From a virus, in IMG/VR virus record IMGVR_UViG_3300042516_003060, positions 1 through 43,309 of that record: 43,309 nucleotides of DNA; one strand, given 5' to 3'. A program made the translations under genes and the position numbers. A model generated the notes under the pieces. The model worked only from the letters and a program-made list of their open reading frames with translations, was not told the DNA's origin and made no database searches. The first letter of the stretch is position 1. Each line of letters opens with the position of its first letter. Positions 9,856 through 17,574 of this stretch are shown piece after piece.

Positions 9856-11856
9856 GTGCCGCCCTTTTCCTACGTCCAATACGAGGGCGACGGGGCCGCG
9901 AAGACGTTCAACGTCCCATTCCCGTTTCTGCGGCGGGCGCATGTCAGCCTTGCCATCAACTACGACCTGTTCACGAGTGAGGCCGATAGCACTCTCGTTG
10001 AGGGTGTTGATTATGCCTGGCTGAGCGATACACAGATCAGGGTTGAAGTTGCGCCGACATCAACACAAGAGCTGACGATTCTGCGCACCACGCCCAGAGA
10101 TGCGAGGCTTGTTGATTTCGCTGATGGCAGCAATTTAATCGCAGACGATCTCGACACCGCAGATCTGCAGCTGCTTTATCTGCTGCAGGAGATGACAGAT
10201 CGCAGCGATTATGCGCAGCAATCTGGCGTCGCCAATCTGGCCGAGCTGGCCAACGCAGCGGTCAGGCTGCAAACAGCTCGGCTGATCAATGGCGTGCCGT
10301 TCAACGGAACGCAGAACATCTCGATCAGCGCCCCGCCAAGCCATTCGGTTTACAAGACCCTCTACGTTTCACCTGGCGGGAACAACAGCTCTACAGGCCG
10401 GAATGAAGATCGGCCGGTGGCCTCCATTGAGCGGGCACTGGAGATTGTCGAGGCCCAGGCCGAGCCCACCGGTTGGACCGTCAAGCTGCTGGGCGACGTG
10501 AACACGGCGGGGGAAATCCCCGTGCCCGACTTCACCACGATCATTGGCGCCAATATGCAGCGCCGAACGGTGCTGCGGCCCACATCCGGCAATCAAGAGC
10601 GCAACGTCTTCCTGTGTGGCAACGGTGCGCACCTGTACGGGATCAAGTTCTCGGGCTGGCAGATCGACGACTTCGACGACCCCACCAAGGGGTTCGCCAT
10701 GGCCTTCCGCCCTGGGGCGATCATCCTCCCCGGCGGCGTGCCCTATGGCCAGAACTGCGTGGTCACGAGCGCACTGACGGAGGTGCCCACGCCGCTGCCG
10801 ATGGATGCTCGGAACGGCAACCCGGCGCAGCCCCGCGGCGGCGGCTGCGTGCTGGCCGATGCCTCGGTGCTGTCGGCCTATTCGGTGTTCCCGAACATCA
10901 TGACCTGGGGCTTCACCCCAAGCAGCCACAACGGCCTGGGGTACGTGGCCCGGAACCGTGGCTTCATCAACCCGGTCAACGCCATTGGCGTGGGCGCGCA
11001 CCGGCACTTCATGTGCCTCGATGGCGGCCAGATGGTGGTGTCCGGCAGCAGCTCCCAGTTCGGCGACTACAGCTTTTGGAGTGAAGGCAGCACGCAGCAG
11101 GTGCTGCCGCTGAAGGTGAACCCGGCCGTGCTGACCACGCAGGCCAATGCCGCGACGGTGATCGCTGCGGCCAAGACCAGCCTGATCAACAACGTGTGGG
11201 CGTTCCTGCTGGCGAACCATGGCGCCGGCAGCTGGCCGGCTGGATACGAGGCGCTGACCCGCAAGGACAGCGGCCTGTTCCTCGATGCCCTGGCTGCATC
11301 GCTGGTGCATGGATTTGAGCGGCCGATGCTCAACTTCGCCGAGGGGATGTTCGGCTTCGACGGGGTTTGCGTCTACACCTACGCCTACCACGCGGCATTC
11401 AAGGCCAGCTGGGATCGGCTGGCGGCCCAGCTGATTGCTGGGGGGCAGCTCACAACTGGGGCCGTGGCGATGGTGAACGCCCTGGTGGCGCGGCTCAAGG
11501 CCACGCTCGACAACTACTGGTTCGAGCTGGGGCAAGGGTCGGCACCATCGCCGGTGGAGCCGGTGCGGCGAAAGCTGCGCAGCCTGATCACCGCCATCAA
11601 CCACCAGTGGACGGCACCGATGGCCGGGGTGGAGTTCTACCGGGTGCCGCCGGCCAAGGCCTCACGGCGCATTCAGCGCAGCATCGTGCAGCGCGACGGC
11701 GGCCGGGTGCGGTTCAGCGGCCAGGACGACGCCGGCAATGCGGTGTTCGTGGGCGGGCTGGTGATCGACGCCCGCAGCGGCCAGCTGGGCGGCCCACCGT
11801 TCGACTCGGCCATTCGCGGGCGCGTGACCCGCGCCGTGATCTCCAGGAGCTACTGA
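9856..11856 (+). CDS. Tail fibre protein (T7 gp17-like N-terminus)
   Basis: The 666-residue product starts at GTG 9856, with GGAG 7 nt upstream. Residues 1-115 (YVQYEGDGAAKTFNVPFPFL, VDYAW, TILRTTPRD, DGSNLIADDLDTADLQLLYL) follow the T7 gp17 N-terminal domain that joins the fibre to the tail. From about residue 170 (YKTLYVSPGGNNSSTG) the sequence looks like a right-handed beta-helix of the pectin-lyase type, followed by a helical part and a beta-rich C-terminus. The protein would mediate host binding at the tail. It is followed 3 nt later by another fibre-module gene, in a co-transcribed run to about 13.7 kb. Confidence 0.92.
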   Translation: MPPFSYVQYEGDGAAKTFNVPFPFLRRAHVSLAINYDLFTSEADSTLVEGVDYAWLSDTQIRVEVAPTSTQELTILRTTPRDARLVDFADGSNLIADDLDTADLQLLYLLQEMTDRSDYAQQSGVANLAELANAAVRLQTARLINGVPFNGTQNISISAPPSHSVYKTLYVSPGGNNSSTGRNEDRPVASIERALEIVEAQAEPTGWTVKLLGDVNTAGEIPVPDFTTIIGANMQRRTVLRPTSGNQERNVFLCGNGAHLYGIKFSGWQIDDFDDPTKGFAMAFRPGAIILPGGVPYGQNCVVTSALTEVPTPLPMDARNGNPAQPRGGGCVLADASVLSAYSVFPNIMTWGFTPSSHNGLGYVARNRGFINPVNAIGVGAHRHFMCLDGGQMVVSGSSSQFGDYSFWSEGSTQQVLPLKVNPAVLTTQANAATVIAAAKTSLINNVWAFLLANHGAGSWPAGYEALTRKDSGLFLDALAASLVHGFERPMLNFAEGMFGFDGVCVYTYAYHAAFKASWDRLAAQLIAGGQLTTGAVAMVNALVARLKATLDNYWFELGQGSAPSPVEPVRRKLRSLITAINHQWTAPMAGVEFYRVPPAKASRRIQRSIVQRDGGRVRFSGQDDAGNAVFVGGLVIDARSGQLGGPPFDSAIRGRVTRAVISRSY

Positions 11857-11859
11857 TCC

Positions 11860-12363
11860 ATGCCCCGCATCAACACCGACCAACCATCGAGCGGCAAACC
11901 GCTGCTGCTCTACATCCCCTCGACCGTGAACAGCGGTTTCGTGAACACCACCTGGACGACGATCGCGGAGGCACCGGACTTCTCGATCCCGGCGTCTGGC
12001 GACGATGGAACGACACCCGACCCGGCGGACAACGGGCGGGAACTGCGGCCTGGGGAGGTGTTCTTCGAGGCCCCGTTGCAGGCCCTCAACATGAGCGCCA
12101 CTACCCGCTGGGTGGAGCTGCAGATGCTGCTGCAGGGCACCAGCGGCCAGGCCATCCCGGTGACACCCCGGGTGCCGGTGCCTGCTGGTGAATCGGTCTA
12201 CCTGGCGATCCAGGGCCTCAGGCTGCTGAAGACCGACCTGACGAACACCCAGCCCGGCGGCCGGCTGCAGGTCCAGGCGGAGGTGGGGAACGCGATCAAG
12301 GTGATCGGCTCTGCGATCGAGCTGGAAGCACTCAACCACGCGCCTGACACGGAGGCGGCCTGA
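11860..12363 (+). CDS. Tail-fibre-module protein, unknown
   Basis: The product has 167 residues and its stop overlaps the next ATG (TGATG). It is beta-rich, with Thr/Ser/Pro-rich strands (TTWTTIAEAPDFSIPASGDD, GEVFFEAPLQALNMS, LQVQAEVGNAIKVIGSAIEL) and no signal peptide or catalytic motif. Position directly after the tail fibre and the absence of hydrophobic helices suggest a virion or fibre-associated protein. I do not recognise the family with certainty. Confidence 0.75.
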   Translation: MPRINTDQPSSGKPLLLYIPSTVNSGFVNTTWTTIAEAPDFSIPASGDDGTTPDPADNGRELRPGEVFFEAPLQALNMSATTRWVELQMLLQGTSGQAIPVTPRVPVPAGESVYLAIQGLRLLKTDLTNTQPGGRLQVQAEVGNAIKVIGSAIELEALNHAPDTEAA

Positions 12364-13223
12364 TGGACAAGATCAGGACGGGATCGGGCCGCGCCTTGCG
12401 CACCGCATCGCTGGCTCCTACGGCATTGCCGGTGCCCTACGACCCCGCGGCGATGCCTGGCGCAAGCGTGCTCGGAGCTGATGGGAGGGTTTACGCATCC
12501 GTCAAGCAGCCTGAAAGCGGCTTGTATGCGTGGTCGCAGCTAATTACGCAGGCAAACGGAGGCGGGGTTCTTGTCAATCTCGATGTTTCGCCGACTCCTT
12601 ACAACACTGGGATTGCGATTGCGGGCAAGGTCGGCGCGGTCACAACGGGGACTGGGCCGGCGCGAGTCATTCTCCTGCCAGAGCTGGAGCCCAGCGCATC
12701 AGCAACTGGATTCCTGGGAAGGATTGATTTCTGTAGCAGGTCAATCATCAACGCTGATGATGCGCTGGGCTCGCCTGCATACGTGGCCGCGATTGCCGAA
12801 GTGAACGATGGCGGCTGGTCAGCATCCAGCCACCCAACAAGCCTGGTGTTTGTTGCGATGGGCGCCAACACGCCGAGCCATGCAGTCCGCTGCAGGATGA
12901 GGTGGGACGGTCGGTTCGACATCAATAACTCAGCCGGCTCGCTGATGATGAGAGTAACGAATGATGGCAATGTTTTAATCAATAACACTACCGGAACCGA
13001 GCGGCTTTCTGTAAACGGAAACATTCAGATCACCAGCGCCGCAAACAGTTTCAGGGTGGGCAGTGATAACGTTGTCGGCTCACGCAAAACAGGCTGGACG
13101 GCCGCGACCGGGACGGCCACGCGCGGGACATTTGCAACCGCAAGCGTGACTCTGCCGCAGCTCGCGGAACGGGTCAAAGCCCTGGTTGACGACTTAATTT
13201 CACACGGACTTATTGGAACATGA
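12363..13223 (+). CDS. Putative second tail fibre / virion appendage protein
   Basis: The product has 286 residues. The N-terminal 60 residues carry a short basic start and a Pro/Ala-rich stretch; the middle and C-terminal parts are beta-rich with NNTTGTERLSVNGNIQIT and SAANSFRVGSDN, repeats typical of phage fibre shafts. The last 30 residues form a helix (LPQLAERVKALVDDLISHG) that could trimerise. Bases from about 12530 to 13230 are clearly more AT-rich than the surroundings, as expected for an exchanged host-recognition gene. No S74 chaperone motif is seen. Confidence 0.7.
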   Translation: MDKIRTGSGRALRTASLAPTALPVPYDPAAMPGASVLGADGRVYASVKQPESGLYAWSQLITQANGGGVLVNLDVSPTPYNTGIAIAGKVGAVTTGTGPARVILLPELEPSASATGFLGRIDFCSRSIINADDALGSPAYVAAIAEVNDGGWSASSHPTSLVFVAMGANTPSHAVRCRMRWDGRFDINNSAGSLMMRVTNDGNVLINNTTGTERLSVNGNIQITSAANSFRVGSDNVVGSRKTGWTAATGTATRGTFATASVTLPQLAERVKALVDDLISHGLIGT

Positions 13224-13381
13224 ACCCTAAAGAATTACTGATTTCAATTATCAACACCTATGCCGCCGCTCGCACAAGCGGCGATCCGCCATTGCAGCAG
13301 TTTGCTGCAGAGCGACTTCAGGCTTTCCTGAATGGCGTAGAGATCACCCCCATCCACACCGAGGAGGACATGGATGCCTGA
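13220..13381 (+). CDS. Small protein in fibre module
   Basis: The 53-residue product starts at an ATG overlapping the upstream stop (ATGA) and runs into the next gene, overlapping it by 8 nt. The sequence begins MNPKELLISIINTYAAARTS and ends in an acidic tail (HTEEDMDA); it is predicted to be helical and soluble. Function is unknown. Tight overlaps on both sides argue that it is a real gene. Confidence 0.65.
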   Translation: MNPKELLISIINTYAAARTSGDPPLQQFAAERLQAFLNGVEITPIHTEEDMDA

Positions 13382-13733
13382 ACCCGTTGTCACTTACACC
13401 TGGCTAATCGAACGGCTTGATGCCACTCCTGCCGAGGGGGTGCTTAGCAATGTGGTGCACAAGATTCATTGGCGGCTGCTCGCCACCGATGGCGCCAAAA
13501 CCGTTGACACCTACGGGGACGTGCGGCTGAGCGCTGCCGATCCCGAGAACTTCACTCCCTACGGGGAGCTGACCGAGGGCGACGTGATCGGCTGGCTGGA
13601 GGCGGCCATCGACGCCTCTGCCGGCGAGGGGGAGCCAACCGTGGCCCAGATGAGCGCATATCTAGCCGATGTGCTTGCGGCCAAGGCCCTGCCCGTCCCG
13701 GTTCCAGTGGCGCTGCCGTGGGCGGCCCAGTAG
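13374..13733 (+). CDS. Fibre-module protein, unknown
   Basis: The 119-residue product starts at an ATG inside the end of the preceding gene. It contains YTWLIERLDATP, VVHKIHWRLLATDGAKTVDTYG and ENFTPYGELTEGDVIGWLEAAI. This beta-then-helix layout appears in small proteins next to phage tail fibres, but I cannot name the family securely. The C-terminus is a Pro/Val-rich tail (PVPVPVALPWAAQ). The gene ends the first fibre operon and is followed by a candidate promoter. Confidence 0.7.
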   Translation: MPEPVVTYTWLIERLDATPAEGVLSNVVHKIHWRLLATDGAKTVDTYGDVRLSAADPENFTPYGELTEGDVIGWLEAAIDASAGEGEPTVAQMSAYLADVLAAKALPVPVPVALPWAAQ

Positions 13734-13741
13734 CGATCTGG

Positions 13742-13757
13742 TCTGCACATCTGCAGA
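13742..13757 (+). promoter_or_regulatory. Candidate phage promoter dyad, near-perfect copy
   Basis: TCTGCA-CATC-TGCAGA is a perfect 6-bp inverted repeat around a 4-nt spacer. It lies in the 61-nt gap after the 13374-13733 gene and before the ATG at 13795. It is one of the two copies with both half-sites in the consensus form (the other is at 39063). Confidence 0.7.
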
Positions 13758-13780
13758 ATAAAGGCAACGCCACACGCGAG

Positions 13781-13789
13781 CTCGCTCTA
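13781..13789 (+). repeat. CTCGCTCTA start-proximal element
   Basis: CTCGCTCTA lies 5 nt before the ATG at 13795. The same element precedes the starts at 32801 and 33030. Confidence 0.4.
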
Positions 13790-13794
13790 CAGCC

Positions 13795-14103
13795 ATGCCA
13801 AACCCCCACTACGGATCTGTCATCGCTGAAACGCTGGGGCAGCCGAGCGTTGCCAGGCAGCTGGCCGCCGGGGCCACGAGTGCGAACACAGCGCTGACGG
13901 CAAGCTGTCGGCGAATCTCGATGCGAGCGCGAGGGGCGGACATCCGTTACAGCATCGGCACGACAGCGCAGACAGCGAGCGCGACGAGCCACTTCATCGC
14001 CAACGGTGAGCGGTTGGATGTATCGGTGCCGGAGGAGGCGAATATCGCCGTGCGGCGGGATGGCTCGACCAGCGGAACCCTCTGCGTGTCGGAGCTGATC
14101 TGA
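13795..14103 (+). CDS. Small virion-associated protein, unknown
   Basis: The 102-residue product starts with ATG, with no clear Shine-Dalgarno but with the CTCGCTCTA element 5 nt upstream. The C-terminal half (RRISMRARGADIRYSIG, TATSHFIANGERLDVSVPEE, ANIAVRR, GTLCVSELI) is a beta-sandwich-like pattern seen in small phage tail or head decoration proteins. The ATG of the next gene overlaps its stop (TGATG), so it is likely co-expressed with the CBM-type fibre. Function is inferred from context. Confidence 0.7.
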   Translation: MPNPHYGSVIAETLGQPSVARQLAAGATSANTALTASCRRISMRARGADIRYSIGTTAQTASATSHFIANGERLDVSVPEEANIAVRRDGSTSGTLCVSELI

Positions 14104-15416
14104 TGAGGCTGAGCGGCACACGGGCTGCAGCCATCTCCCAGGGGAGCGGCCTGGGGGATGTGCTTTGGGACCTTGCCGGTGAGCTGCCCAGCCTGGACCA
14201 GCGCTTTGCCGAGAGCCGGAGCCTGATTGATGCGGTAAGCGGCCAGCAGCTGATCACTTTTACCCGTGCCAGTGACGGGACGTTTGTCGGTAGCAACGGG
14301 CTGATTCAGACGGCGGGCACGAACGTGCCGAGGTTTACGCACGATCCGGTGACGCTGGAAAGCCTGGGGCTGCTGGTGGAGGAGCAGAGAGCGAATCTGC
14401 TGTTGAGGAGTGAGGAGCTTGAAACGACATGGGGATCCAACAACTATACAATTACCTCTAACTTAACGGCAGCTCCCGATGGCGCAAATACAGCAGATAA
14501 GCTCATCAGGAATACCTTAGATGCTACTGCACCTGTTTCTCAAAACGTAACCGTATCTGCGTCTACTGCCTACACTCTATCGCTGTATGCCAAAGCAGCC
14601 GAATGGGGAAAGATCGGATTGCGGGAGGGTTCCACCACTGGCAACTACGTTACCTTTGACCTAGCTACTGCTTCTGTCGTTAGCACGCAAATAGCAACCG
14701 GTTCTATTGCATCAGTGGGAAATGGCTGGTTTAGGCTCACAATGACGATGACGACCTCAGGCGGTCAGTCGTCATACGGTGTTCGCGTTATCCCGCTTCC
14801 TCCGTCCTACACCAGCGGAACACCCAACTATAGCTTTGCTGGCGACGGCACCAGTGGCCTGTTTATCTGGGGCGCCCAACTAGAAGCCGGCGCGTCTGCC
14901 ACTTCGTATATCCCCACCACTACTGCGACCGTCACCCGCAGTGCTGACGTGGTGAGTATCACGGGGAGTGCGTTTAGCTCGTGGTATCGGCAGGATGAGG
15001 GGACGGTGTTTGCACACTTCAACTCAACAACCTGGAATGCAGACCCTAACTTCCCCAAGCCATTTGTAGCTGGAACGGACGATAACAACTCATTTTGGAT
15101 TGGAGGCACCACCGATGATAACCAATACAGATACAGGGTTAGAACTGGTGCGGTCAATCAATTTGGCGCGGCAAATATTACGCGAACGCCAACTATTAGC
15201 AATAAAGTTGCTATGGCTGTCAAGGCTGCTGATTTTGCCGTTGCTGCTGATGGAGGAAATTTAGCGACAGGATCTTCTGGAACGATGCCAGCTAGCAATC
15301 AGATTTACATTGGACAAGATTTGGCGGCGACCAACTACATAAACCAACCTATCCGCCGCCTGACCTACTGGCCCCAGCGCCTGTCCAACACCACGCTGCA
15401 GGCCCTGACCCAGTAG
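14103..15416 (+). CDS. Tail fibre/receptor-binding protein with carbohydrate-binding-like domain
   Basis: The product has 437 residues. Residues 45-110 (LITFTRASDGTFVGSNGLIQ, PRFTHDPVTLESLGLLVEEQ, NLLLRSEE) match a widespread phage fibre module, followed by a beta-sandwich like carbohydrate-binding modules (residues 110-285). The C-terminal part (EGTVFAHFN, FWIGGTTDDNQYRYR, IYIGQDL, PIRRLTYWPQRLSNTTLQAL) is a concanavalin-like jelly roll. The middle of the gene (about 14420-15340) is much more AT-rich than its neighbours and its codon use differs, a sign of recent exchange. It likely binds surface sugars of the host. Confidence 0.82.
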   Translation: MRLSGTRAAAISQGSGLGDVLWDLAGELPSLDQRFAESRSLIDAVSGQQLITFTRASDGTFVGSNGLIQTAGTNVPRFTHDPVTLESLGLLVEEQRANLLLRSEELETTWGSNNYTITSNLTAAPDGANTADKLIRNTLDATAPVSQNVTVSASTAYTLSLYAKAAEWGKIGLREGSTTGNYVTFDLATASVVSTQIATGSIASVGNGWFRLTMTMTTSGGQSSYGVRVIPLPPSYTSGTPNYSFAGDGTSGLFIWGAQLEAGASATSYIPTTTATVTRSADVVSITGSAFSSWYRQDEGTVFAHFNSTTWNADPNFPKPFVAGTDDNNSFWIGGTTDDNQYRYRVRTGAVNQFGAANITRTPTISNKVAMAVKAADFAVAADGGNLATGSSGTMPASNQIYIGQDLAATNYINQPIRRLTYWPQRLSNTTLQALTQ

Positions 15417-15418
15417 CC

Positions 15419-15754
15419 ATGTTTTGTTTTCGCTTTCCCGACCGCGAGACCTTCCGCAGCCTGGCCAGGGCTGAGGGGCTGATTACGGAGGCTGGGGACC
15501 TGATCACCGCCAGCCACACGCACGCCATCGACGAGGTGGGCACGATCTACAAAGGCGGCAGCTACGACCCTGAGACCGGCGAAGTGATCACCCCGCCCGT
15601 CGCGCTCGACGGCTGGCACGTCAACCTCATGGCCGCCGATGCCCCTGAAGCCTGGGATCCCTACCTCTGCATCGTGAACCATCCGGTGCGGGTCTTCGCT
15701 GGTGGTCCTACCCAGGCGCCCGCCACTGACGTTCTGGAGGAGATCGTGCAATGA
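15419..15754 (+). CDS. Conserved phage protein near fibre genes, unknown
   Basis: The 111-residue product starts with ATG 2 nt after the fibre gene. The N-terminus MFCFRFPDRETFRSLARAEG and the segment THAIDEVGTIYKGGSYDPET, followed by GWHVNLMA, are the pattern of a small protein common next to tail fibre genes in podoviruses and myoviruses; its role is not known to me. The stop overlaps the next ATG. Confidence 0.75.
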   Translation: MFCFRFPDRETFRSLARAEGLITEAGDLITASHTHAIDEVGTIYKGGSYDPETGEVITPPVALDGWHVNLMAADAPEAWDPYLCIVNHPVRVFAGGPTQAPATDVLEEIVQ

Positions 15755-15963
15755 ACCCCTACCTTCGCGCTGCTGCCCGCAACGAGGCGCTCAGGCTGCA
15801 GGCCTTGGAGAAGCTGCAGGCCCGGCAGGCAGAGGCCGTGGAGTCGATCGAGACCGTGGATGTGCAGGTGATTGAGCGGGCCCGCGATTCCGAGACCGGC
15901 CAGTTCCTGGCCGATGACCCCACCACGCCGGATGTGGATGAGGCCTGGGTGGTGGTGGAGTAG
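15751..15963 (+). CDS. Small protein with GQF-DD-EAW tail
   Basis: The 70-residue product starts at an ATG overlapping the upstream stop (ATGA). The N-terminal 45 residues form an Ala/Glu/Arg-rich helix (ARNEALRLQALEKLQARQAE), probably a coiled coil. The C-terminus, TGQFLADDPTTPDVDEAW, is nearly the same as the tail of the small minus-strand protein at 19476-19706, although the rest of the two proteins differs. The shared tail could be a docking signal for a common partner. Function is unknown. Confidence 0.75.
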   Translation: MNPYLRAAARNEALRLQALEKLQARQAEAVESIETVDVQVIERARDSETGQFLADDPTTPDVDEAWVVVE

Positions 15964-16004
15964 GGCCTGCTGCAGCCGATTGCCCCAGGCCGCCCCGTCG
16001 TTAC

Positions 16005-16020
16005 GCTGCACCTGTGCAGC
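16005..16020 (+). promoter_or_regulatory. Candidate phage promoter dyad before lysis genes
   Basis: GCTGCA-CCTG-TGCAGC is a perfect 6-bp inverted repeat around 4 nt. It lies downstream of the 15963 stop and upstream of the small membrane protein genes. A GTG at 16014 falls inside the dyad. Confidence 0.65.
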
Positions 16021-16031
16021 TGTCCTGCCCT

Positions 16032-16208
16032 GTGGATCCGGTCACAATCTTTTCGGTGATGGGGGGCGGTTCAGGCGTCCTCGCACTTTGGAAAATCGCC
16101 AATGGTCTGGGGCGGTTCGAGTCGCGCACCACAACCATCCTCGAAGGCGTGAACACCATGCTGAAGGACCACGAGGACCGGATTCGCAACATCGAGCGGA
16201 GCATGTGA
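16032..16208 (+). CDS. Small membrane protein with C-terminal coiled coil, holin-module
   Basis: The 58-residue product, as drawn, starts at GTG 16032. The segment PVTIFSVMGGGSGVLALWKI is a probable single transmembrane helix, followed by RFESRTTTILEGVNTMLKDH and EDRIRNIERSM, a short coiled coil. This layout (one helix plus an XhlA-like coil) fits an accessory holin or a membrane anchor. The start is uncertain: the in-frame GTG at 16014 lies inside the promoter-like dyad and the ATG at 16059 would cut the helix. It is followed 1 nt later by another small membrane gene. Confidence 0.6.
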   Translation: MDPVTIFSVMGGGSGVLALWKIANGLGRFESRTTTILEGVNTMLKDHEDRIRNIERSM

Positions 16209-16209
16209 C

Positions 16210-16434
16210 ATGGACGCCAACCAGGAGCTGCTCATCGGCCTGGGCCTGTTTGTCCTCTCCGAGCTGATCGGACTCTCCAAGCTGCGCGACAACTCGGTGC
16301 TGCAGCTGCTGCTGCACATGGCCAGCGAGCTGTTCCCGTACGAAATCCACCGCCGCGAGCCCGCCACCAAGCAGAACCGGCCCCGCACCAAACGCGACGC
16401 CAGCGGGCGCTTCACCAGCGGCAGGAAGCCATGA
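16210..16434 (+). CDS. Small membrane protein, holin-like
   Basis: The 74-residue product starts with ATG. Residues 5-22 (QELLIGLGLFVLSELIGLS) form a hydrophobic helix, residues 27-45 (NSVLQLLLHMASELFPYEI) an amphipathic or second membrane helix, and the C-terminal 30 residues are strongly basic (KQNRPRTKRDASGRFTSGRK). Small size, hydrophobic N-terminus, basic tail and position just before an endolysin gene are typical of holins. Which of the three small membrane proteins here is the holin cannot be decided from sequence. Confidence 0.65.
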   Translation: MDANQELLIGLGLFVLSELIGLSKLRDNSVLQLLLHMASELFPYEIHRREPATKQNRPRTKRDASGRFTSGRKP

Positions 16435-16640
16435 GCGTTCACTGGGGCTGGGACGACGTGCGGATCGTCGGAGACATCCTGATCGGCTCCCTGCTGGCCT
16501 CTGGCGTGCGGCTGGTGGTGGTCAAGGCATTCCTTGAGCCGGCGGCCGTGTTCATCGGCCAGCGGGCCTACAGGGGCGTGGACAAGCTGTCTGGCGATCG
16601 GCTGCCCGACCTGTTCGCGGCCCCGGGGCCTGATCAGTAG
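16431..16640 (+). CDS. Small membrane protein, holin-like
   Basis: The 69-residue product starts at an ATG overlapping the upstream stop (ATGA). Residues 10-36 (VRIVGDILIGSLLASGVRLV, VVKAF) form one or two hydrophobic helices, followed by LEPAAVFIGQRAYRGVDKLS and a polar tail. It overlaps the minus-strand endolysin gene tail to tail by 7 nt, ending the long plus-strand late run. It is a candidate holin or T7 gp17.5-type lysis protein. Confidence 0.65.
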   Translation: MSVHWGWDDVRIVGDILIGSLLASGVRLVVVKAFLEPAAVFIGQRAYRGVDKLSGDRLPDLFAAPGPDQ

Positions 16641-17251
16641 TCCCAGCGCACGCGCGGCCGGCCCTTGCGGATCCCCAGGTGAACGAACCCCCGTGGCGCG
16701 CCATAGCCGACGCTGCACGGCCAGTTGGCATCGCACCAGTCCTGCACGGCCTTGACCGACACGCCCTCGATGAAGAAGTCCACGGCACCCACTCCAGGGG
16801 CGTTGAACAGGTGCTCGGACTGGCTGGCGCCGCCCACCGCCCGGTTGATGGTCGGCGGCCGGTAGCCGGAGGTGATGATCACCGGCTTGCCGCCGAAGTG
16901 CGAGCGGCACCTCTCCAGGAACGCCCCCAGCTCGGCTGCGGTATCGACCTGGTGCTGGTGATCGAACCGCCGGCTCTCCTGCCACAGGGCCAGCTCGCCG
17001 AGCTGAATGTGCGGGGTGAGCCGGGCTGAGAACGGGCTGGAGGGGGTGAGCTTGGCGGGCTTGCGCTCGGCCTCGACGGGCCGATCCCAGTCATCCATCC
17101 AGTCGGCCCCCTCCACCAGCAGGGAAGGGTCTGCCTGTTTGATCTGCCGGCCCAGCTTGATGATGGCCTTCTGCTGGTGTTCGAGGCCCTTGTAGTTGTC
17201 CCAGAACTGCAGCCACCGCTCATCGGTGAACTGCACCTGATCAATGGCCAT
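16634..17251 (-). CDS. Peptidase M15-type endolysin
   Basis: The product has 205 residues. The C-terminal domain (about residues 75-200) carries VIITSGYRPPTINRAVGGAS, then SEHLFNAPGVGAVDFF and FVHLGI, which give the zinc ligands H147, D158 and H191 of the M15A peptidase family (D-Ala-D-Ala or L-Ala-D-Glu cleaving). N-terminal residues 1-60 are helical and unrecognised. It would cut the peptide cross-bridges of host murein for lysis. T7 lyses with an amidase instead. The gene lies on the minus strand, convergent with the holin-like genes and divergent from terS. ATG 17251 was chosen because the upstream extension (MRDQPRLHGWRALPI) lacks family character and enters the regulatory dyad. Confidence 0.85.
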   Translation of the reverse strand: MAIDQVQFTDERWLQFWDNYKGLEHQQKAIIKLGRQIKQADPSLLVEGADWMDDWDRPVEAERKPAKLTPSSPFSARLTPHIQLGELALWQESRRFDHQHQVDTAAELGAFLERCRSHFGGKPVIITSGYRPPTINRAVGGASQSEHLFNAPGVGAVDFFIEGVSVKAVQDWCDANWPCSVGYGAPRGFVHLGIRKGRPRVRWDY

Positions 17252-17263
17252 GATGGGCAAAGC

Positions 17264-17279
17264 TCTCCACCCATGTAAC
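17264..17279 (+). promoter_or_regulatory. Candidate phage promoter dyad between endolysin and terS
   Basis: TCTCCA-CCCA-TGTAAC directly abuts the GTG of terS at 17281 and lies 12 nt upstream of the divergent endolysin start. Read on the minus strand it gives GGTGGAGAG, which could aid endolysin expression. Confidence 0.5.
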
Positions 17280-17280
17280 C

Positions 17281-17574
17281 GTGGCTGATCTCGCAAAGGA
17301 ACTCGAGGAGCTGCACGCCTCCGTCGTGAAGGAAGTGCGCCAGCGGATTGATCTCGGCAGCTACGACGACGAGGGCAACCTGGTGCCCACCAGCACCGAC
17401 GATCTGCGCGTGGCCCTGCAGCTGCTCAAGCAGAACAGCATCACCGCCACGCTGAGCCAGGACGACACCGCCAAGCTGCGCTCGAAGATGGCCAGCAAGC
17501 TCGATTTCTCGGCACTGAAGGACAAGCCCAACGTGGTGCCGATGGTGCGGCCGGACGACGCTGCTAGCGCCTGA
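17281..17574 (+). CDS. terS: Terminase small subunit-like protein
   Basis: The 97-residue product starts at GTG, next to a promoter-like dyad. It is all-helical: LAKELEELHASVVKEVRQRI, an acidic loop, then TDDLRVALQLLKQNSITATL and a Lys-rich helix. The pattern 'basic helix, then DLRVALQLLKQN.I' is that of T7-type small terminase (gp18-like) proteins, which recognise DNA for packaging. It is the only plus-strand gene between two minus-strand genes and overlaps the end of terL by 11 nt, tail to tail. Identity is supported by pattern and by proximity to terL. Confidence 0.75.
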   Translation: MADLAKELEELHASVVKEVRQRIDLGSYDDEGNLVPTSTDDLRVALQLLKQNSITATLSQDDTAKLRSKMASKLDFSALKDKPNVVPMVRPDDAASA

